NCBI GenBank assembly: GCA_905182985.1 | Contig: CAJJDN010000022.1 | Span: 275,450-339,449, forward strand | DNA from: Paramecium sonneborni | Taxonomy: Eukaryota > Ciliophora > Oligohymenophorea > Peniculida > Parameciidae | Reading direction: 5' to 3' | Length of the DNA stretch: 64,000 nt | Shown: positions 1 to 11,603 of the stretch, piece by piece | Position numbering within the stretch: the stretch's first letter is position 1 | How the letters are laid out: each line of letters opens with the position of its first letter | The notes under the pieces: model-generated | What the model was told of the DNA's origin: nothing | Databases searched by the model: none | Seen by the model: the letters and a program-made list of their open reading frames with translations, nothing else | Translations under genes and position numbers: made by a program

Positions 1-656
1 TATATAAAAAAATTTTAATTAATTTATTTTTCTAGATTACAAGAGGCTTGAAATTAATGAATTTTCAACTTTTATTTTAAAGAAATAGGTAGGTGGGATT
101 TATTAACATGTTAATAAAATTAGAATGGGCAAGATATTTTTATAAGTTTCTTAAAAGATATATTTTTGATTACAGATTTGGTTAAATATTAATCAGAATA
201 TCTTTGGAAAAAATTATGAAAAGATTTAAAGTCTAAAAATGAGAGAGATTAATAATGGTTACGTAGTAGTATTACAAATTACTTTGGCAAACCTGATAAA
301 TTTATTCATTTAAAATAGAGAATAAAAGCATTTCATCAAAATGCTATTGTTTTTATTGTTCTAGTTGAAGGAAAGATAATGTGCAAAATGATTTCTATCT
401 GTTATATTGCATATTAGTTAAGTCAAAATGATATTATTTATAAGAAAATCTAATAAATTTAAGTAAAGTTTGATACTAATTATCAAAAATGGAAATAAAT
501 AATGATTTATTTAATTTTTATTGATACATTTCAATATAAATTTAAGATGAATCAATAAAGAGAAGGGCGAATCATTTCCCTAGAGGTGAATTGAATCTAA
601 ATTATATAAGTCATACAACAAAATAATTTTAATTAAGTTTAAATTTAATCATAAAA
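1..656. other. Intergenic or undetermined left edge
   Basis: No convincing gene was found on either strand. Short TGA-free stretches exist on the plus strand, for example one starting with ATG near 239, but they are low-complexity and match no family I recognise. The last part is the promoter side of the kinase that starts at 657. Confidence 0.4.
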
Positions 657-2718
657 ATGATTGAAACTAAATAGCAAATACAAAAGACTGTTTATAAATA
701 TTCATACTTTCTAAATGATATTTTAGGAGAAGGCTACTCTTCTTAAGTGTACAAAGGGATTCATAATGAAACAAAATAGGTGGTAGCTATAAAAGTTATA
801 AACTTTTAAACCTTAGTTACTCCAATTTCATAAAGTTTGCTAAAAAATGAGATTAACATAATCAAGCAATTAAATCATGAGAATCTAATGAAAGTATATG
901 AAGTTTTCCAAACCAGAAATAATATCTATTTAATATGTGAATTCTGTAGTGATGGTGATTTAGCAAATATTTTAAGTTCAACTAACTTATCAAAAAAAGA
1001 AATAATTGACATATTTACTTAAATATCAAAAGGAGTAAAGGCTCTTCATGATTAAAGTAAGCCTATTTTCATTAAATTTAGAGATAATTCATAGAGATAT
1101 AAAGCCTGCAAATATCCTAAGATTGGATGGAACATATAAGTTATCAGATTTTGGATTTGCAATTGTAGAAAATGATTTTGAGAGCATAATAAAAAAGTTT
1201 CATGTAGGAACTCCAGTATATATGGCACCAGAAACTGTTCAGTTAAATTAATATTCTGAAAAATCTGATATATGGTCATTAGGAGTTGTTCTTTATCTTA
1301 TGATATTTAAGGAATTGCCATTTAATTAAAGAAAAGTTGAAGACATTAGAATTAGATAGCAAGAAGTTCATGCAAAAATTAATAACGATAAAAATTTGCC
1401 TAAATAAATAAAATTTATCCTAATCGGAATGCTTGAGATAGAACCATTAAAGAGACTTTCAATAGATTCTGTATTATTGCATTTACAAAATCAAAAGAAA
1501 TTGAAATGTAATTCACATCAAAATATTGTATGTAAAATTTTAAGAAGATCAAGTGCTCATTCTCCATCAAATTATGGCGACTCAAATAAAATCTCAAAAC
1601 CCTTGAAAACATTACCAGATGAACTATAAGAGATTAATGAATAAATAGAACATAATTCATGTAACAAAAATCAAACTTAACGTAATAACGATTTACTTGA
1701 TAAAGAAATATACGAATTATATATTGGTTATAGTTCTCAAAAATAAAAGAGAGAAAAAAAAAATAATAAAGACAGCACTTCTAAGCGCAAAGTTTAAATC
1801 TAAATTCCTATTGTCCAATCTAATTATAAATAATAATTAGAAAAAAACATGTTGATATAAGAAAATAGTGATTCATAATAAAATACAAATTCTAATAGTA
1901 CAAATGAAACTATAAAAAACTCTTAGTTTTCAAATTGTCAATTATAAATATAATGTCCTCTTATAAGTCCTTCACTTCCCTAGAGTGAAGATTCGATTAA
2001 TAATAGATAAGATAATAAACTTTAATAAAAATTTCATTAATCCTCCTCATAAAATTTAATTGATTCTCCAAGAAAACAACTCAAGAATGTTTCCTCTTAT
2101 TCTAACTTGTTGGATTAAAACATTTATTCTAATAGGCCTTTGAACAGGAACATTAATTTATCAATATAAAAAATAAGAACAGCTACTTCTGTTAGTAAGT
2201 TTAAAGATTAAGAATAGTAAGTCAAAATAAAAGAATAATTAGCATCGTATTAAGCTAATGAGTCTTTATCAGCTACAATATAACCTACATATAAGTTTTT
2301 GGTGTTTTTAAATCAATCTCTAAAAAACTTTGATTAAATTAATACTGAAGAGAAATAAAAATGTTATTTTTTACTTAGAAAATTATTGGCATTAAAGGCA
2401 AATGCTATTAAAAGGTTTTGTCCTCTCATTATTTAAGAAACCTTATCTCAATGGATTGAAAGCTTTCAGTAATATTATGAAAAAGTAGTCCCTGTATTTT
2501 ATACCAATTAAGATAGAAAATTTAATTAATATTTCAATAATGATTTAGAATAATTTACAAAGGGATTTTCGAAACAATTATATTAGAATCTACTAAATGT
2601 GAATTCATAATTACATTCAAAAGATCTTCAAGTAATTTAAGAAGTAATAAATGATAACCTAAAATAATTTAATGATCCTATCTTATTTGCGAGAAGATGG
2701 GAAAATGGTTAATTGTGA
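657..2718 (+). CDS. Ser/Thr protein kinase, ULK/ATG1-like
   Basis: The gene is read with TAA/TAG as Gln and ends at TGA 2716-2718. It has one 25-nt intron (1057-1081, GTAAG...TTTAG), giving 678 residues in an exact codon count. The N-terminal 260 residues form a kinase domain with a glycine loop (LGEGYSSQVYKG), the VAIKV lysine, HRDIKPAN near residue 137, a SDFG magnesium motif and a GTPVYMAPE activation segment ending. Spacing and the DxKPAN catalytic loop resemble the ULK/ATG1 and related NEK-like ciliate kinases. The remaining 400 residues are rich in Gln, Asn and Ser, with no domain I recognise. All catalytic residues are present, so it is probably active. Target and pathway are unknown; a role in autophagy would be inference only. 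eIF1 follows 75 nt downstream on the same strand. Confidence 0.85.
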
Positions 2719-2793
2719 AAGTTAGATTTATTTTCTGTATGAATAATTATAAACTTTTTCTTTAATAAATAAATTAGCTTAAATTTATATTGA

Positions 2794-3163
2794 ATGACTG
2801 ATAACCAATTTGATAATTAGAATGAATTTGATGAAATGGTAAACTTCAACTTTGTGATTCGTAAGAAAACCATTAATACTAGATATTCATTTAAAAAAGA
2901 GAAGCGCTAGAAAAACATAAACAATAATAGTGGGTATTCCAGAGGAATTTGATTTAAATAAAATTATTAGATTTTGGAAAAAGGTATTGTTTAATCTTAT
3001 AATCAAGCAATTCAATTGTACTGGTGGTATAATTTCAAAAGATGAAGATTATGGAGATTAAGTAACAATTAGATTAACGGGAGATAATAGATAATAAATT
3101 GCCAAATTTTTAGTGGAAGAAGGAATAGCATTATAGGATAACATAAAAGTTCATGGTATTTGA
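2794..3163 (+). CDS. eIF1: Translation initiation factor eIF1 (SUI1)
   Basis: Two introns (2861-2882, 22 nt; 2984-3007, 24 nt) give a 107-residue protein, the usual size for eIF1. The SUI1 fold is clear: an IHL strand followed by RSARKTQT (the basic loop aligned to RNGRKTLT of animal eIF1), then VGIPEEFDL, FNCTGGI, the DQVTIRLTGD strand, and a C-terminus ending KVHGI. It acts on the 40S subunit in start-codon selection. The second intron is a multiple of three without an in-frame TGA. It was recognised because retaining it would insert eight residues into a loop of fixed length. The start is the only upstream ATG in frame with the SUI1 core. Confidence 0.93.
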
Positions 3164-3217
3164 TATATAAAATAATATGTAAAATCTATTATTTTATTGC
3201 TTCCAAAAACCCCAAAA

Positions 3218-3967
3218 ATGAACAATTTTGATGTTTCTAAGAGTGCAGATTATCTTTTAGGTATTTCTGAAAATTCTAATTTGCAATATCTTTTATAAAT
3301 ACTTTTTATAAGTAAAGAATGTTTGAAATTACAAATAAGTTTTTGACAATCAAAAATACTTAATTCATTTAATTGAAAGAATAAAGTCTAAATCATATAT
3401 TATTGAAGAAATAATGTAAAAAATTAAATAATAATTTTTTTATTTATTATTTTCTACTAAAAGGATTATAATATAGATGATGAAAAATTAAAAATCTTAA
3501 GACAGAATATCATTCAATGTTAATTGAGTGAATCTATTTAAGTAGAGCATAAAATAATCTTATGAATCTATCATTAAATTACTGATTGATGTTTAAGTAA
3601 TTTCGACAATTTAATGCTAACAAACTTATTGAAAATTACGTCCATAGATTATTAGGATTTGATTTTCATATATTAAAATTAATTAAGAATTGTCATTAAT
3701 TAATTTAATATCTAAAATAAATTGATTGCTTTTATAAAGATTGTATTAAAGTTAATTCATTTCTTGAAACAATAAGATTGTTTATTTACTTTATTTGAAA
3801 AATATAGTTAAAGATTGGAACCATAAAAATAATAATAGGAAGACAAAAAAGAAAAAAAAATTAAAATAAATTTAATAATAATTATGATGGGGAGCTTACT
3901 TTATTAGTAATTTACAATCACTTTAAATGTAAAAATAATAAAAAATTTTTAAAATTTGAAAAAATGA
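3218..3967 (+). pseudogene. Broken helical-repeat-like gene
   Basis: A plausible reading frame begins at ATG 3218 with two candidate introns, 28 nt (GTAAAG...AATAAG near 3312) and 23 nt (GTCTAA...TTGAAG near 3388). It reads as helical protein sequence but meets two in-frame TGA codons at 3563-3565 and 3587-3589. The same frame then continues open to TGA 3965-3967, with leucine- and isoleucine-rich helices and a Gln/Glu/Lys-rich tail. No intron of normal size removes both stops. The overall look is of an ARM/HEAT-type helical repeat protein; a PP6 regulatory subunit (SAPS-like) was considered but not established. It may be a decayed copy, a gene whose exons I have misjudged, or a site of sequence error. 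Confidence 0.35.
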
Positions 3968-4357
3968 TAGTGAAGGGATAAAATGGATTGAAAGTTTATA
4001 ACAAAAATTAGTATTATAAAAGCTATACATATATATATTGTCACAACAATACTATGCAGAAAATCTTTTGTATAAAGAACGTTTGGTCAAAATTTATATG
4101 AAAAAGGTTCATATCCCAAAATTCTTCTTCAAGTAAAAAAAAAATCCAACAAACTTCTTTAAATCTTGTTTCCGTTTTTATTAATTCTCTCACATATTCT
4201 TTGTATATTGAATTGATCAAGATTAACCAAGATTTGACCCTTTAAAATTATCTTGCTCTTCCATTCAAACTAATTAAAAGTAAATATAAAAAAATACACT
4301 ATTATAGAAAACATTTTATAATATTTTTACTCATCATATTTAATAATAAATAATATT
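3968..4357. other. Intergenic stretch
   Basis: AT-rich sequence between the broken gene and the peptidase gene. No open frame of note. It should hold the peptidase promoter. Confidence 0.4.
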
Positions 4358-4951
4358 ATGTTAAATAAACTTTGCACTCATATAAACCTTTCTGGTTTTG
4401 GCGAATGGGGAAAGACAGAAAGAAATCCAAGTGCACTTTTAATTCAATAATTGTCTCCCTAATAATAGGATGATTTTAACATTTAATCCATTAAAACTCT
4501 TAAAGTAACTAAGGAGGCATGTGATGATTATTTAAGCTAAATCAATCATAAAAATGCTATTAATATCCATCTTGGATTATCTCATGAACTTTAAAATTAT
4601 TAATTTGAAATATGTGCTTATAATAAATTAGATTATCTAATAAGTGATTTTAATGGATGTAAAATAAGAAGAGTAAAAATTGATTAAGATTTCGATATGG
4701 ATGATTAGATAAAATCTTCGTTAAACATTGATTTACTTATATCTTAACTATAAAAGTCAGGACATTAAGTTAAGAAGTCTTATGATCCAGATCGATTTCT
4801 TTGCAATTATTTATATTATCAATCATTAAAATAGAATCCTCAAACTTTATTTGTACATATTCCACTCTATGAAACTATATAAGAAGAAAAATAAATTTAA
4901 TTTTTGCTTGATCTACTCTCTGTTTTAAAAGAATAATATTAAATTAAATGA
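4358..4951 (+). CDS. Pyroglutamyl-peptidase I (peptidase C15)
   Basis: Intronless, 197 residues, stop TGA 4949-4951; family members are about 200-220 residues. It removes N-terminal pyroglutamate from peptides in the cytosol as a cysteine peptidase. The sequence shows the N-terminal SGFGEWG...NPS substrate-loop motif, the INIHLGLS strand, and the catalytic region YDPDRFLCNYLYY with Cys near residue 149. It also shows FVHIPL with the catalytic His near residue 167. Six in-frame TAA or TAG codons in the second half fall at family-variable or Gln positions. It converges on the ZC3HC1-like gene, with 83 nt between the stops. Confidence 0.88.
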
Positions 4952-5034
4952 GCTTACATTAAATTAAAAAAATATTATATTATATCTTATTTAAAATCTA
5001 TAATCCATATGCTAAAATAAGTTATCACATTTTT

Positions 5035-7050
5035 TCAATTCTTCTCAAGATTATTTTCTTATGCTTCAATTTCATTTAAATTTTAAACCTACTATTCTTA
5101 TTCTTATTCTTATTCTATTTCTTAATCATCTTATTATCTAGCTGCAATTTGTTCCTCCAAATTAATAATAGTCTCAATTTTATTCTCTTCTTCTAATCTC
5201 TACTTGTTCTCCTCATTTTCTTCTTAACCTTAGGGAATATTTTTCATACTTTCTTCATTTTTCTCTTAAATTTGATTTTCTTGTAATTAAATTAAATTTT
5301 CCTTATTTTATTAATCATTTTCTTCTTCTCTATCAATTGCATTAATCTATGGTAAATCGCCTAACATTTGGTTTTCATTTTTATCATTCTCATTATTATC
5401 AATTTATTTTTAGACCTCATTTATTTCTTAATCTTCATTTTATTTTTGTCTTCCAATTTCTTTATTAAATTCTTATTATTCATCTAAAGGAATTGGTTCA
5501 TTTATTTCTTATTCAATTTCTATTTCTTAGTTTTTTTATATCTAAGGTTCTTAGATATTTTCAATAATTTCTTTTTGATTACAATTATCATCTTGTGCAT
5601 TTTAATCTTAACAATTTTATACTTCAAGATTTTATTATTTTTATATTTAATCTGTTTAGTGCTGATTCTCATTTTAAATAATCAATTTATTATTTTATTC
5701 AATTTCAAAATTTTCATTGATTTATACACTTAAATTTGTATTTTCTTTCTTATCATCTTGCTCATTTATTAGTTCGTGCTATTCTGGCTATAAATCTTCT
5801 TTTTCTATTTATTTTGGTACTTAAATAAATCCTAAATCCTCTTCAATCTTATTTTCTTAATCAAATTACAAAATTAACTATTCTGCCTTTTCAGGAGTAT
5901 ATATATGTTCATTTTGAATTTGAATATCTTGTTATTATTATAAAAATTCTCCTTAAATGAGATTAGAATCAATTTAATTTTTTTCATTTTCTATTTATTA
6001 TTAAGGAGTTTCTAAATTAGAATTATCCTGTTCGATAGTTTATAAATTACCAACTACTAGTTAATCCTCTTATTATAAATTATTATTTTTGATTTTTTGA
6101 TTTTATTGAATGTTGTTATCTTGAATGTCTGATTCATCTTCTTAATCAGATATTTAATTATTTATTAAGAGTCTCTCTTTATTTTTTTCTTCAATTTTCT
6201 CTTTTTGTAATTTTACTCTTTTGGAAAGTTCCAATTCAAATTCTTCTCTCTCAAGCTGAAGTTCTTGTAAATCAAATCTTTTTCTTTTTACAAGTTATTC
6301 TTGGCATCCGTTCATAAATGCCTTAGCTTTCTAAAGTTCTGCCTGTCTTAACAAATTTATTTAAATTATTTCCTCACTTTATTAAATAAGAGTTTTTCTG
6401 ACAATGTCTTAATCAGTTTCATGAATATTTTCTTTAATATCAAATTTGTTTTAAATACTTTAATCTCTTAATTACTATAAAACAATTAAATAACCATATT
6501 TAATATTTTTACCTTCATTAACCCATTTACAAAAATATCTATGTTCATAAAATACATCAAAATCTTCTTCTTAAATTTCACATTTTCTCCCGCAATATTT
6601 GCACAATAAAAGTTGGTCATGTTTTATCCAACCAAAAATTGCCAATACTTACTTTGAATTTTGAACCAGAAAGTGAAAATTATTTGGTACTTTATCTAAA
6701 TAAGTCTTTTTCACTTCCATAGTCTCCTTCCAAGATGCAAGACATTCATCATAATATGCCATACCATATGAATGTAAAAATTCTTAGGTTATTTTAAAAT
6801 TAATCGCCATTGCTTGACAATCTGATTCATGTAACTTTAAAGCCCTCTCTAAAATTACATCCCCAGGTAACTTTAAGTCATCAATTATTAATTTTTATTA
6901 ACAACTATAACATTATAGATAATCTTCATGACAAAAATATCCCATTTAAGCCATTTTTGAGGGCTTTAGTTTTGAATCTCTATATGGCCAATTCAGAAAG
7001 TCATAAGTTGATAATCTTTCACAATACTCATCGAAATATTATTTATACAT
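5035..7050 (-). CDS. ZC3HC1/NIPA-like C3HC zinc-finger protein
   Basis: Intronless, 671 residues. The ATG at 7048-7050 was chosen because the frame upstream of later methionines encodes the first conserved finger. Residues about 1-90 carry the C3HC motif: RLSTYDFLNWP, MGYFCHEDYLQCYSC and a HESDC ending. Residues about 140-180 carry the second, Rsm1-type finger: GWIKHDQLLLCKYCGRKC and EHRYFCKW. This pair is the signature of ZC3HC1 (NIPA) in animals and Rsm1/Mlp-associated proteins in fungi, which sit at the nuclear basket. The C-terminal 480 residues are an extreme Gln/Glu/Asn-rich, largely disordered tail with long coiled-coil potential, encoded by repeated TAA and GAA codons. It is convergent with the peptidase gene. 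Exact function in a ciliate is inferred. Confidence 0.82.
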
Positions 7051-7375
7051 TTATAATAAAAATAAATAAATGGGATAAATATAAATATGAAATATTATCT
7101 TTTATTAGAATAATTTAGGATTTTGATAAATGAATAGAAATAAACTAATTTTTGATGTTATTTTTTTAATTATGAATGAATTTAACTATGACTATGATTA
7201 ATGATAAATGTTTTAAATAAACTAGAATCAAAAATTAAATAAAAGTATGTAAACAACTTTGATAGTGTATATATTAAAATAGTTTGAAAGAATTTGAATG
7301 ATTTAGATGATAAGGTAAGATAATCAAATGTAATGAGAAGTGAATTGAATTTAATTAATATTAATATATAAAATA
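7051..7375. other. Divergent promoter region
   Basis: A 325-nt AT-rich spacer between the divergent starts of the ZC3HC1-like gene and the small CX9C gene. No open frame of note was seen. Confidence 0.5.
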
Positions 7376-7694
7376 ATGGAAGTCAAATATCGTCCACCAC
7401 TTAATGATGTGTATGATAATTATTGTATGATGTTAGTAATGAATGCAATTGGTTAGAAAAAAACTTTATTTCATGTTTGAAAGAGAAGAGCGTAAAGGAT
7501 GACCTTCCAAAAAGAGTGTGCAAAGTTGAGAATGTATGGATAAATAATATTAAAATAAGATTCTTTGGTTTTTTTTAGAATGTCCTGAAAGATCTGGACC
7601 TTATGAAGATACAGATTAATTAAGAAAAATTTATATAAAGCAAAAACTAACGGATTTGAATCCAACAGTGCCTGAGCCAAGAAAAAGAAAATGA
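7376..7694 (+). CDS. Small CX9C-type (CHCH-like) protein
   Basis: Two 26-nt introns (7411-7436 and 7534-7559) give an 88-residue protein in exact codon count. After the first splice the sequence reads ECNWLEKNFISCLKEK, a perfect Cys-x9-Cys helix. A second cysteine pair (VCKVEN...LEC) follows and forms an apparent Cys-x11-Cys. The C-terminus is basic and ends EPRKRK. Twin CX9C proteins are usually imported into the mitochondrial intermembrane space by the Mia40 route and serve as respiratory-chain assembly factors or subunits. The second spacing is unusual, so the subfamily cannot be named. Before splicing the gene looks like noise; only removal of both introns reveals it. It converges on the CDPK gene, 65 nt apart. 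Confidence 0.6.
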
Positions 7695-7759
7695 GAGTGC
7701 ATTTTCATAATATTAATAAAAATAATAATAAAAATAATTATGAAGCAATCTCTAGAAAA

Positions 7760-9596
7760 TCATAAAACTTTAGATTGGAGCAAAGATGAGAATTCTTCTA
7801 ATGAAATTTTGCCATCATTATCATTATCGCATTCTTTTAAAATTTGTATCCAAATCTGGTTAAATAACATAAAAATACCTCATCATCAATGTCCCCCATA
7901 ACATTTTGTAGTTCTGCTTTGGAAATATAATTATCCCCATCTAGATCGATAACTTTAAAAGCTTATTCCATTTTTTAAACAGATAGAAACTTTTCTTAAT
8001 TCATGGCAGCTATAAGAAACTCTAAGAATAAAGAAGTAAATGATACCAGTAAAATCAACTTCTCCCGAACGATTGATATCTACTAATTCCATTATATGAT
8101 CTACTTAAATGATAGCTAATTCTTAATTATTAGTAACTTAAGTATAACCATCAATTAATTCTTATCTTGACAATTTGCCATCTCCATTTTTATCAATAGC
8201 TTTAAATGTTTTATTTAATTCATCCTATTCTTATTAAGTAATAATTTGAGTAGCCATAAAAGTTAAGACTGCTTATTTGAATTTACTTTTAGCATGAAAT
8301 TATTATAAATTTTGTAATGCCTTTTGATTGATAACATTAGAAGGAGCATTATTTTAAATCCATTTATCATTATAAGCATCTTAAGCACTCAAACGTTTAG
8401 CTGGATTAGGATTAAGCATATTTTTAATAAGATTTTATGCATCTTAACTAATATGAGACCAATCTTCATGATCAAATTTTAATTGAGCTGCTTTAACTCT
8501 TTTAAGAATTTCAGATTCACTTCTACCAGAGAATGGAGGATATCCACATAATAATATGTAAAGTATAATCCCACAGGACCAAACATCACATTTTTCATTA
8601 TAATTTTCTAATAGAACTTCAGGTGCAATATAATAAGGTGTTCCTAATCTTTTAGTCATTCTTTTTCCATTTTCAAATTTTCTAGAAGTTCCAAAGTCGA
8701 TTACTTTAAGATCTGCATCAGGTGAATCAGATACAAAAAGTAGATTCTCTGGTTTTAAATCTCTATGCACAATCTTCTGGTTATGACAATACCAAACAGC
8801 ACTTAGTATTTATCTCATTAGTTCTGCAGCCTTCTTTTCACTAAAGAAGTTCATACTCTTTATTCGATCAAATAGTTCTCCACCAGAACAATACCTATCC
8901 TCAATGAATTTAGTACTTACTCCGTTACCAAATAGTAATTTTTATCATCTTCGAATAATTCATACAATTTTACAATGTGTGGATGGTCTAAATTCTTCAA
9001 TATATTCATTTCCGAAAACAATTTCTCTTTATCTTCTTTTAAAATAGACGTCTTTTTCAGCTATTTCATAGCACGATCTAATTTTGTCTTTTTGTGTGTC
9101 ACTTTCCATACTTTTCCAAATGCTCCTTCTCCCAATACTTTGCCAGTAATGTAATGATCTGATATTTACCCTTTTTTCAATTAAACAAAGATATCAATAT
9201 TAATATGCAACTTTTAATCCATTTCTAATATTAACTAATTTCATATATACTCTATAATGATTGCTATTCAAGAATTTTCTTTCGATCAGTGTCTGAATTC
9301 TATCGTTCCAATAATTATTCCAATTCTTTTGAAACTTTCATTGAGACTTTCTTTGGTTCTTCATAAACTTCCTTTCCATCATCTGATTAGTTTTATTTCA
9401 ATCCTAAACCAAAAGTTTATGCAGGTATATATGCTTAACGTTTGCTTGCTGTAGTTTATTTAACAACTCTCTTTTAAGAACCTTAATCATTATCTCCAAA
9501 AGCTGCTGATTGAACTGATAGTTCTATTAAATCAATTCAATAATTATTCATACCATCTTAAGTTTGTAAATTTGATTTACAACAAGTTGCTCCCAT
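7760..9596 (-). CDS. Calcium-dependent protein kinase (CDPK), acylated
   Basis: Five introns (7856-7878, 8022-8046, 8895-8920, 9225-9250, 9524-9553) give 568 residues exactly. The N-terminus MGATCC has Gly2 for myristoylation and Cys5/Cys6 for palmitoylation, so it is probably membrane-bound. After a basic 110-residue leader comes QLKKGQISDHY, as in apicomplexan and ciliate CDPKs. The kinase domain follows with GEGAFGKVWKV, HRDLKPEN, DFGTSR and GTPYYIAPEVL. A junction and four EF-hands follow: DKNGDGKLS, DINRSGEVD, DLDGDNYIS and DNDNDGKIS, each with acidic ligands at the expected places. It should phosphorylate Ser/Thr in response to calcium; calcium-triggered exocytosis and ciliary control are known CDPK settings, but the target here is unknown. 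It is divergent from the PLGRKT-like gene with 126 nt between starts. Confidence 0.92.
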
Positions 9597-9722
9597 TATT
9601 AAATTAATTTATTTCTAAAAATCAATATTATACTTCTATCCTAAAATTTACCAAATAACTATAGGCAATCAGAAATTATATACTAATTTTATATTCATCT
9701 AAATAAACTAATAAATCAAATA

Positions 9723-10247
9723 ATGAGAAACTCAGAAATCCAAAAATATAATAATCTTTATTATTATAATATTTTCCAAAATGGGATAGACTATTGCAAA
9801 CAGTATGAAAGAGAATTAAAAAGAAATGTAAAAGGAAATGTAAAAGAAACAATTAGAGATGCTGTTGAAATAAAGATAAACTTAATTAGCTATTTAATTC
9901 GCTTCAGGAAAAGAATTTTTTCATTGGTTCGCTTCTTTTTATACCATAATATTTCCATTATGCATTATTGGAGCTTTAAAAAAGAAAGTTAAGAAGATAT
10001 TAAATTAAATAGAATCCTTTGCCATTGATTCCTTTAGTTCCCTTAGGTTTTGTATGTGGATACCAATATGATATGTATTATGGGTAAATAATTCAAATAA
10101 ACTAGAAATAAAATGGAGAGAATAAAAAAAGAGGCAGAAAGATTAATTGATTAAGAGCCTTAACTATTTTACTTTCCAAAGAATGCTCATATTGTGTCGT
10201 AGGAAGAATACTAAGAAATTTTAGGGATAAATATAAACAAAAAATGA
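9723..10247 (+). CDS. PLGRKT (C9orf46)-like membrane protein
   Basis: Three introns are needed. Two are clear: 9988-10012 (25 nt) and 10084-10105 (22 nt). The first lies at 9828; a 31-nt splice to 9858 gives 148 residues, close to the 147 of the human protein, but 19-nt splices with the same frame also exist. Landmarks shared with the plasminogen receptor (KT) family are the N-terminal charged helix, ASGKEFFHWFASFY before the first membrane segment and GALKKKNPLPLIPLVPLGF through the second. GYQYDMYYG, the basic RIKKEAERL and a FPKN motif follow. The family spans the plasma membrane twice. The C-terminal lysine that binds plasminogen in animals appears here as a terminal KK. The next gene starts 13 nt after the stop. 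Confidence 0.8.
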
Positions 10248-10260
10248 TTATTATAAAATA

Positions 10261-11558
10261 ATGTTCAAGTATAAATCATTTTGGAGATTATATGCTTTGA
10301 GTGTAGTTTTAAGTGTACCACAGATAGTTACTGGTTATTTATGTGTTCAATATTTGGAGTTTCGTTTATTAGATGATGAATGGTTTTACATAGGATTAGC
10401 TTTAAGTTGGTCATTATCACCATTGTTGGTGGAAGTCACTCGATTCAAATTAATTGGAGTAAATATAATTATGATTACTATTGCAATTATTGGTTTATCT
10501 ACTGAAGATTATTCTTCTGAATAAATTTTTAAAATTTATACTTGCATTATAGGTATTGTAGAAGGATGTGATTGGCTATTAACAACTAGATTTATAAGAG
10601 AGTAAGTAGGATGGGAAGAAGAAAGATCGATACATCTCAATAACAATCCTTTAATCTGTTTTTTCTTTGGCACTTTACTAAGAATTAGTTACACTGAAGA
10701 CTAGAATCCTGAAGACCAACAAATTATTATTAGTATTCTTATAATTTTGACTAATTCTATAAGATTACTTTCCTTCCTTACCGTTTATAATAAATAGAGT
10801 CTAGAGTATTACTATAGAAAATTCAAAGAGCTTTAAGGCAGAGTGATTATAAAGAATTAATTTTAAGGAAATATTAAAGATATAGAATACTTTTATATAT
10901 CTAACAATGAAGAATATAGCAAACTAAATAGAAAGACGAGTACACTATTATAGTAGCAATATCGGAAACGCTTTATTACATGCATATTATTAACACTTTT
11001 GTCATGGTTCTAGTTGAACTATCACAATAATTTCAAATAATAGGAAGTAGTATTAGAACATTCATTCTGCTATTTATTTCTTGCCTTTCTAACTATCACT
11101 ATTTTCTGTTAAATCATTTATAGAAAATTTAGTATAATTTTAATTAAATTCAAGATGTTAGAGATGTAATGATGGTTTTCAATATTATATTGCTAATTTT
11201 AAATGCTCTTCAGATAATGAAAAATAGACTAAACTTAATGCATTTTTAACTAATGATCATAAATTGCTCAGTACTTTTCAGTTTCATCATTTATTATATC
11301 GGACTAAATTTACTAATAACACAATAACTGCCTTATAAAGGAATAACATATACTCTAAATTTGACTTTTTTGTCATTGTGTGGAGCCTAGTAAATAAATC
11401 ATTTGATTAAATAAAAGTATGAAAATGAAAATGTTAGAAATTCCACAACGCTACATTATATTTAAATAGTAGCAAATATTTTGTGTTTTCCTATTCTATT
11501 AAAATTAAAGAATATCAAGATGCTTAGAGAATATGAAATTAATTAAGTTTATAATTGA
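10261..11558 (+). CDS. Polytopic membrane protein, transporter-like
   Basis: One 23-nt intron (11132-11154) gives 424 residues. About ten hydrophobic segments are visible. They form an N-terminal bundle (residues 10-165), a charged central loop of about 90 residues rich in Glu, Lys and Tyr, and a C-terminal bundle ending in a basic tail. This six-loop-six layout resembles a major facilitator, but no family signature is recognised. Neighbours include a folate/biopterin-type transporter and a flippase on the same strand, so it may be another solute or lipid carrier; this is inference from context. The gene lies only 13 nt after the previous stop and 45 nt before the next start, leaving almost no room for separate untranslated regions. 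Confidence 0.7.
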
Positions 11559-11603
11559 AATTCGTTTTATTATTTAAAATAGCATATATAATATTAAAAA
11601 TAA

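Noticed and set aside
41..660. Gene at the left edge
   Set aside because: Only short low-complexity frames; no motif, no splice pattern that gives a coherent protein.
5095..5125. Microsatellite of TTCTTA repeats
   Set aside because: It is coding on the minus strand (alternating Glu and Gln codons TAA/GAA) within the ZC3HC1-like tail, not a free repeat element.
6810..7118. Plus-strand open frame of about 100 codons
   Set aside because: It lies antisense to the conserved C3HC finger of the ZC3HC1-like gene, which explains the region far better.
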